Source: Welwitschia mirabilis | Lineage: Eukaryota; Gnetophyta; Gnetopsida; Welwitschiales | Length of the DNA stretch: 36,640 nt | Assembly (NCBI GenBank): GCA_051453625.1 | Contig: JBOZIK010000001.1 | Span: 49,350,852-49,387,491, forward strand | Reading direction: 5' to 3' | Shown: piece by piece, positions 30,023-36,640 of the stretch | How the letters are laid out: every line of letters begins with the position of its first letter | Numbering within the stretch: position 1 is the first letter of the stretch | Program-made: the position numbers and the translations under genes | Notes under the pieces: generated by a model | Database searches by the model: none | Told to the model about the DNA's origin: nothing | Seen by the model: the letters and a program-made list of their open reading frames with translations, nothing else

Positions 30023-33000
30023 ACTGATATATTTAAACCTTTCGTATCTAACACTTATTCTTTACATGTCATTTTTTAAACCTTTAATTTCATTAAACAT
30101 GTTTAGTATTTTATGTCTATTAAACATTTTATTAATATTTTATATTCCTATAAGTGAAATCTTTATGAACATATATTTTATAATTTGTTTTAAGAATGCA
30201 TCAAAATGAGATTTAACATATTTATGATACCTACACTCTCCTAGAATATTATTATTATAACTTACTTGGGATTAGTAGCAAATTGATGCATAGTGGATTT
30301 AAAATGAACTTACTAGATTACAAAGTTACTTTGGTAAACACAAAGAAACATAGGAGTGCATGATAGTGGCACTTCATATTTATAGAATCTAACTTCATAA
30401 AAGAAAAAGGTATAATAGGAGTAGTATCTTTAGCCTTTTCAGAACTACTTTTGCATACTTCATTATGAGAATTCATTGTAACTTTGGAGTTTCAATTAAA
30501 TTTCCCTCTATTAATTTTGATAACTTCATTATTTTCCAAATTCAATGAAGCATGAAATATGAATTTTGAAATTTGTATATCTAAAGTACACATCCATATC
30601 ATTTATTGAAGAAATAACAATGGGATCACATTAGTACTATTTAATTTTAATAGTATTTTGAGAAGTAAGAAGAAGAAAAGTAGGTCTTATTATTCTATCA
30701 TAGAAAAATTATCACTTCTTGTATCATTTTTTCCTTTAATTTGGACATTTTAGTAGTTGACAAGATTCATCTTCATTGACCAAGAATAACATGGCAGTGG
30801 TTGTGTCATTAATTTTCTAGCTTCATAGCTTCATCACTAAGTGTTTTGATAGATGTCTATAAAACATCTTTAACATGTCTGCTTTATATATTCTATTAAT
30901 TTTAGTTTTATTGTTTTGGCATTATACAACATAGGATCATGGTGCTTCTATTATCCTCTAGTGATTTATGGTACTTTGGTATTCAATAGGTGGAAAGTTC
31001 CATTTTGATCTTATTGATCTAGGTTTAGTTATTTCTAGTTTATCTCTTTAGTTCTGTTAACTAGAATTATAGGAACTAACATTTAATGAAGCCATCTTTG
31101 TTTCTTGCAAAAAATACAAATCATGAATGCTATAAGAACTAGTTTCTCTTGGGATTAGTTTCTTTATCTTCTTTAACTTTAATGCCTTATAACTAAATTA
31201 AAATGACTTTTCTTCCTTCCTATTTATACATTTGATTTTAAATGAATTATTACCATGTCAGTTAAAATCATAACTTTTACAATATCTTACATTTGATTAC
31301 TAATATTAGTTAATTGAGGAAAAAAATCCTACTTTGTTAATAGTTATAACAATCATCTATTGTGACTACTTTAAATATTTATTAACAAAATTTTTTTCCT
31401 ACTATTACTTTTATTGTATGATGGAATTATGAAGTTTTAAACATAAAGCTTCATCGGATTATATTCATGGGTTTTAATAGTAGTAGTATTAAGTCATCTT
31501 AAAGATCCTTAAGATGTGTTTTTGTCATTAGTAAGAACTCAAAATGCTCCATGATAGTTATAAAGAAATGTTACAAAGTATATAGAAGTAAAAGAGAGTG
31601 CATATTATTGAGAAATATTGTTAATGCACTTAGTCATTTCACATTTAATCCTTATTAATAACTAAAATCTAGGGAATTTATTCTTTGATATTATTACTAT
31701 TTTATAATAAATAGGCTCAAGTTATTCTAGATTTTGAATTAAACCTTATGTTTTCCACATAAGGAGGGGTTATTCTTCTCTTGAGTGTTATCAAGACTCA
31801 AACCCATAATAAGATTATGTCTATCCTAATTATTCTTAATTAACTAAAGAACTAATATTTTATAAATGAACCTCTCCTTAATAAATAATGTTTATCCATT
31901 TTTAACATACTATTTCTAAGAAAATAAGGATCTTATGCTTGGTCATAAATATTCATAATGTTAATAAGATATTATCAGGAAGGTTATCAAGGAAGCAGTT
32001 GTTTTTTCTCATGAAGTTATTTCCTAGTTTATTTAAAAAATGTTTCTTAGTTATTGAATGCTAAGAGTCATTTAATCTCATCCTAGTAAGAGGTAGCACT
32101 CACATTTCATATCTACAAAGACTTAATCTAGATAAAATTAAGGTACATTTATCATTTTCTATGGTTTCCTAGTCTCTTAAAAAACATTCAGTAGAGAATA
32201 AAGAAAGATTAAAAGACATAAGTGTTAAGTATCATATGTTCATATGAAGAAACTAAAAAGTGAAGAAAGATAACATACAAAGTGAAAGGATCAAATTAAA
32301 ATATTTGGATTTGTATGAAAAAAAGAAAAAATTATGAATTAATCAAGATATACATTATTATACATCATTATGATTGATAATCATAATATCAAATAGATGA
32401 AATGCATAATGAATGATATCAATATCAGACGTGATTATTTACTTAACTATTTCTTTCATTTTAACTAAGTTAACTCATGAGTTCTTTATTTAATATTAAT
32501 TAGTAAGGTAAATTGAAATGATGGATCTTCGTACTAATCTAAAAGCATAATAGAAGAACTAGGTTATTCCCTCCTAATATATGACCTTTGGTTACTTCTA
32601 CAAGTAATGTCCCCATATTCCTAGTGGACAATGTCAACATAATAACAAACTTTCTAGAGTTGTGTTAGTAATAATGAACTATCAAAGTGTAACGTATAAC
32701 ACTATAGTATACTATCCTAGGTAATGGAATGAATATATTAAATGAAAATAGTATAGGAAAGTGAAAATAAGCACTACATAAAAGGATAACATATTACAAA
32801 AATATGTAACATGCGAATAGGTTTTTGTATTACTACATGGTTGTTCAAGATCTTCTTATTGGTTTTTAGTTTTATTTTTACATTTATTTTTTATCTTTTT
32901 AATTTTCATACCTATTTCTTGTTTTTAAATTATTTTAATTTTTATTTTTTAACATCATTTCATTAATATAATAAGATCTTAAATGAATTACTATAATTTT

Positions 33001-33374
33001 GAAGTTTATCTATTTCATATACTAAAGTGATGTGATGAAGGGAGAATAATGAAGAATACAAATTGATTTAAATATTATTAAGAGTATGAGAATAAGCAAG
33101 GATTAAATTTATAATTAAAATGTACAATACATTCTTCATAATATCAAAACATTATTAAGGTCAAAAAGATGGATGATTTCATACTAATCAATACTAATAC
33201 AAGCAAGTGGATATAAATCACATTGAATTATTTATTAATGGAATAAGAGATATGTACAATTTTTTTTTTAAATTCTTAAATTCTAATATCAAATAATTAG
33301 ATATAAGAACTTATTTAGTCATCAAAATATCAATTTAAAAGATATAATAAGCATGGAATGGATTATCCAGTATT
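30023..33374. other. Unassigned AT-rich decayed sequence
   Basis: No domain, LTR pair or RNA gene is recognisable on either strand in about 3.3 kb. All frames are short. By position the left part could be the flank into which H inserted and the right part the 3' region of the El3 integrase remnant, but I found neither the conserved post-pol block nor an LTR end. Confidence 0.5.
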
Positions 33375-34150
33375 ATTGAATTGGAGATAAGAGATTTTAA
33401 ATCAAAAACAATTGGTCCTTTAAGGTTAATAGGAAAATCTTTTAAATAGATTTCATAATATAACTTTAATCTTTGACCATTTATTTCATTAGTTGGGTCT
33501 TTTATTACTATACTTCCATTCCAAATTAGCTTAATGACCTTAAAATATTCTTTTTACTTTACTACTAGTTTTCTAGAAAAGTTATGTAATATATTATTAT
33601 AAAATAGAACTTTATGTTTTGAGTTGGAAATCTTGCTTCTTCCTAAATGGTTATTGATTCACTTTTTGCCTTTCAATTTTTTGATTATTGATATTTAGGT
33701 TTTATGCCAAGTACCAAGACTTATATTTAATCTCAATTGGTAATAAGAATACGCTTATTGGCATGAAGTATTCTCTAATGAATTTCATCAAGGATTCTTA
33801 TATAACCATTATACATCACTTAATTTTGATAAAGATATCCTTAATTTCATGATTTAAATTATTAACCTAAACATTGATTTGTGGATGATAACCAATCATA
33901 GATTTATGCATTATTTCTACTTATTTCATTAATTCTTTCATTGCTTGATTGATAAGACATGTTTCTTAGTTACTAATAAAATTTATAAATATGTTTTTAA
34001 AATAAATTAATAATAATTTTAGCATCATTTATTTTGGTTACTTTAGCCTAAACCCATTATGTGATATAGTTAATACATATAATAATATATTGATAACAAT
34101 TTGATTTAGGAGAATATCTAATGAAATTAAAATACATCAAATGGGGATGA
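33375..34150 (-). pseudogene. pol (INT): El3: integrase remnant of another Ty3/gypsy element
   Basis: Minus strand: YQYIIICINYIT followed by AKVTKINDAKIIIN (family YILVxVDYVTKWVEA..NDAK), IYDWLSSTNQ (worn GYHPQTNGQ), NIKFYFIIIYYITF and KDPTNEINGQRLKLYYE near 33440 (family xVNGQRLKxY, well preserved). The first Asp of the core appears as Asn. It does not belong to H, El1 or El2; its upstream pol is cut where the LINE begins. Confidence 0.7.
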
Positions 34151-34577
34151 AAAATGTATTCAAACTCTGGTTAGAAGCTCTATTAGGGTTTTTGAAACTC
34201 TAATGTTTTTGGCTATGTCTTTAGCGACGGTGACAACTTGCAGCAGTAGCTATTCGAGTGTGTCTTCCATGTGCTGTTCTTTCCCTCTAGCTTATGGAAT
34301 TAATGGTGGTTGTAGCTAATTTATGGTAATCAAGTGAGGCAGTTGTGGATTATTTGTACATTTTCTAACATGACCTTAGCTCCTTGGTGGTGCTAATGTT
34401 GCAAAAACCTAAAAGAGCACAACAATAATGCTTAGGCCTCACATTGTTTTTTCTACCCTAAAGGGGAGGTTTTTCAATCGGTGCCTTGTGAGCCTTGAAA
34501 AACCTAAAAGAATAAGCACTAGTAGATCTGAGGCATCCAAGGTAGCAGAAGTCTCTTCTTAATGAATTTTTGACTTT
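34150..34577 (+). other. LINE 5' leader
   Basis: Noncoding, with several CpG (TTAGCGACGGTG, ATTCGAGTG) unlike the CpG-poor surroundings. Probably the 5' untranslated region carrying the internal promoter (inference). Confidence 0.45.
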
Positions 34578-35720
34578 ATGGTAGCAGAATCATCTAGAAC
34601 CAAATCCTATGTGGAATCACTTAGGGGAAGCCAGCCTCAAATCTTTCCCAATTTGAACTTCAGTTTCAAAAAAGATGGTAAGGTCATTAGGGCAAAAATG
34701 CTAGAAAATTACTCAAATCACTTAGAAGCCCAATTTAGGAATAATTTTGTTGGAAAGTTTTAGTCCTTAGAAGGAACTCCATTTACTGAAAAGATCAAGT
34801 TATGATGAAACCAAAAATTCCCATCTAGTTGCAAGGTGATCCCTTTTAGAAAAGGCTTAATACATTTTGTTTTTAATCTAGAGAAAAATATGAATAAGGT
34901 TCTAGCAAGAGGAGCATATCTTTTTAGTGGGAGGGGTTTAGCCCTTACTCTATGGGCACCTTTCATTTTGGATAAGGAGAACATCTTTAAAAAGATATCG
35001 ATCTAAATTTTTATTTCAAATTCACACCTAAAGATTTTGCACTTAGATTTCTTTAAATTGTTTGGAGACATGTTGGAAGAATTTATCAGGTTAGATAGGA
35101 GTACTGATCTAATGGCCAAAATGGTAATAGCCAAAATATGTGTCAACATGAAACTAGATAACTTCAAAGTAAGAAAGATTATTGTTGACACAACTTAGGG
35201 AGAAACGATCTTTAACTTAAAGATTGAAAACATTCCCTTGTAGTGTATCAAATATAAGAAAAATATGCATCTAAAAGAAAAATATAAAAATAAAGAAAAG
35301 AAAGATGGAAAAAAGGAAGAAAAATAGGAAAAAAATTATTGGCAAGAAGTGAAGAAAAGGAAGAGAAAGAAGAGATCATCTTTAATGCCAAACAAAAAGC
35401 CATTATTGCAGGATAATAAATTTAACATCCTTTTCGAAGTAGAGATGAAGCAACTAGAAGAGAATGAAATAGAAACCTAGGAAGTGGAATAGAAAGCATT
35501 AGAAGAGGAGTGAATCCTCGATGCGCCAATACAATCAACCTAACCCCAAGTTTTAATGGAAAATGATCCTGATTCAAGTAGGAAAAATGGAGGAGCAAAA
35601 ATGAAGAAGAATGTTGAAGATGCATCAGCTGCATCGAGAGCCAACAAAATGGTGTAGATTAACAAGAAAATGTTAATGAATACCCACAAAAGTAGGTTAG
35701 AGAAAGAAATGAAGGAGGAT
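34578..35720 (+). pseudogene. LINE ORF1 (RNA-binding protein)
   Basis: Start candidate ATG at 34578, MVAESSRTKSYVES. A DUF4283-like domain follows after stops and shifts: KGLIHFVFNLEKNMNKVLAR, GAYLFSGRGLALTLWAPF, KLFGDMLEEFIRLDRSTDLM and KMVIAKICVNMKLD (family GxWxFxGxxLxLxxW..G..L..D..T......RxCVExDL). A knuckle with exact CX2CX4HX4C spacing at 35245-35286 has both later Cys codons as TAT (C-x2-Y-x4-H-x4-Y). A Lys/Glu-rich tail follows. Several stop codons show it is inactive. Confidence 0.75.
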
Positions 35721-35755
35721 ATTTAAGATGATAAACAATTTCTACTCTTCTTCAA

Positions 35756-36640
35756 ATGATTATTTCATGGAATTGTAGAGGCCTCAGGAATGGTTATAAA
35801 ATGTTTTACCTTTGAAGTTTATTGAAAAGATTTGCATCTCATCTTTGTCTTCATTGAGAAATAAAACTGAATTCCATTAAGATTATACACTTTTATCCTC
35901 ACTAGAATTGGTTAGTGGTTTCAGTTCTAAGTATTGACACTAAGGGATGGCTGATAATCCTTTGGAGGCATAGTTATATTACCAGTATTAGAAAGAGTAT
36001 CAATTACATCATAGTTGATTAACATTATAATAACAGGAACTGATGCATATCAAACTTTTTTGGGCACTAGGATATTGAAAAAAGAATGATAGTTCTCTAG
36101 CAAATTAGTTTAGACTCCCTGAACATCATCATGGGAGACTTTAATTAGATTCTTAACATCCATGAAAAATTGGATAACATACATAACATTTATTTTATTG
36201 ATCAGTTTACAAATTTTATAAGAATTCATGACTATATAGATCTTCACTTGAATGGGGTTAGTTACACTTGAAGTAACCTTAGGAATCCCCCTAACCTAGT
36301 TATGTCAAGAATTGATAAATGTCTTATCAAGGACCCTAACATATTGTTCTTTCTTAGAGCCAAATCTAGATTTTATTGTGATCATAGGATTATTATGCTC
36401 TCAATGGAATCCTATCAAAGAAAATCTCTTTTTTGATTTGAGAATACCTGGATGAAGGAACCAAGCTCTAAGGATATGCTTGAATAAATGTGGAACATCA
36501 AGGTTACAGGTACTTCCTCCTTTAAATTATTCCAAAAGCTCAAGATTCTTAGACATGAACTACTTCTATGGAAAAGGCAGTTAAATGATACCTTCAAAAA
36601 TGTCAAACATCAACTTCTAGAAGAGCTCAATAGCATACAA
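35756..36640 (+). pseudogene. LINE ORF2, endonuclease part (cut by window end)
   Basis: Starts at ATG 35756 with MIISWNCRGLRN, the hallmark opening of the APE-type endonuclease of plant L1 ORF2 (SWNCRGLGN). Further on: IIMGDFN followed by ILNIHEKLDN (family GDFNxIL..EK), FTNFIRIHDYIDLHLNGVSY, PNLVMSRIDKCL (family SRLDRxL) and YCDHRIIML (family SDHxPI). Catalytic Asp-Asn of GDFN and His of CDH are kept; the QETK region is out of frame (LIFVFIE in another frame), and stops interrupt. The reverse transcriptase lies beyond the window. Confidence 0.8.

Larger units (their letters stand above)
34150..36640 (+). mobile_element. Plant L1-like LINE, 5' part
   Basis: Compositionally richer in G+C than the LTR elements. 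The order 5' leader, ORF1 with DUF4283-like domain and CCHC knuckle, then ORF2 beginning with an endonuclease fits plant L1 LINEs. The left edge is approximate (about 34140-34200), placed where the El3 integrase ends; the 3' end with poly(A) lies beyond the window. Confidence 0.75.

Noticed and set aside
30930-31270. Possible Ty1/copia gag on the minus strand
   Set aside because: A few short runs look suggestive, but no knuckle, protease, integrase or RT motif follows.
34760-35634. Minus-strand open frames in the LINE
   Set aside because: Antisense to ORF1, which has clear DUF4283-like and knuckle signatures on the plus strand.

Overview
The window looks like intergenic repeat DNA from a large, heavily methylated plant genome. 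I see no intact host gene, no tRNA or rRNA gene and no CRISPR array. G+C is very low (roughly 30% or less by eye) and CpG is scarce. The recognisable proteins are plant Ty3/gypsy retrotransposons (Athila-like / OTA type: FMDDF reverse transcriptase motif, gag with a CCHC knuckle, integrase with a long C-terminal tail) and a plant L1-type LINE. All are broken by stops and frameshifts, mostly of the C-to-T / G-to-A kind. The species cannot be named; a gymnosperm or another AT-rich plant genome would fit (inference).

Layout. Most of the window is a nest of LTR retrotransposons. The oldest recognised layer is host element H (+ strand): RNase H/integrase at 3871-4900, integrase C-terminus at 18398-18954, post-pol region to 20722, 3' LTR at 20723-22183 plus 29960-30022. 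Three younger elements sit in it. El0 (+, 3' end only, 1-3870) lies in the H RNase H region. El1 (-, 4901-18397, about 13.5 kb) lies in the H integrase and has 5-bp target duplications CTTCA/CTTCA. El2 (-, 22184-29954, about 7.8 kb) lies in the H 3' LTR and has duplications CTAAG/CTAAG.

El1 reads on the minus strand: 5' LTR (17148-18397), leader, gag (with a ~0.7-0.9 kb internal duplication), protease, RT, RNase H, integrase, a conserved post-pol block, a decayed extra ORF (about 6660-7960), polypurine tract, 3' LTR (4901-6158). El2 has RT, RNase H and integrase but no gag or protease between its LTRs. Right of H, 30023-33370 is unassigned, followed by a minus-strand integrase remnant (El3, 33375-34150) and a plus-strand L1-like LINE (about 34150 to the window end) with ORF1 (DUF4283-like plus CCHC knuckle) and the endonuclease start of ORF2.

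The most interesting signals are (1) a family of about 45-nt nested-palindrome units, core GTCATC-CTAG/CCGG-GATGAC, clustered in LTRs upstream of TATA boxes and also upstream of gag and of the extra ORF in El1; (2) a block just after pol that recurs in all four related elements; and (3) the decayed extra ORF of El1. Several N gaps have flanks that repeat each other, so local assembly structure there should not be trusted.
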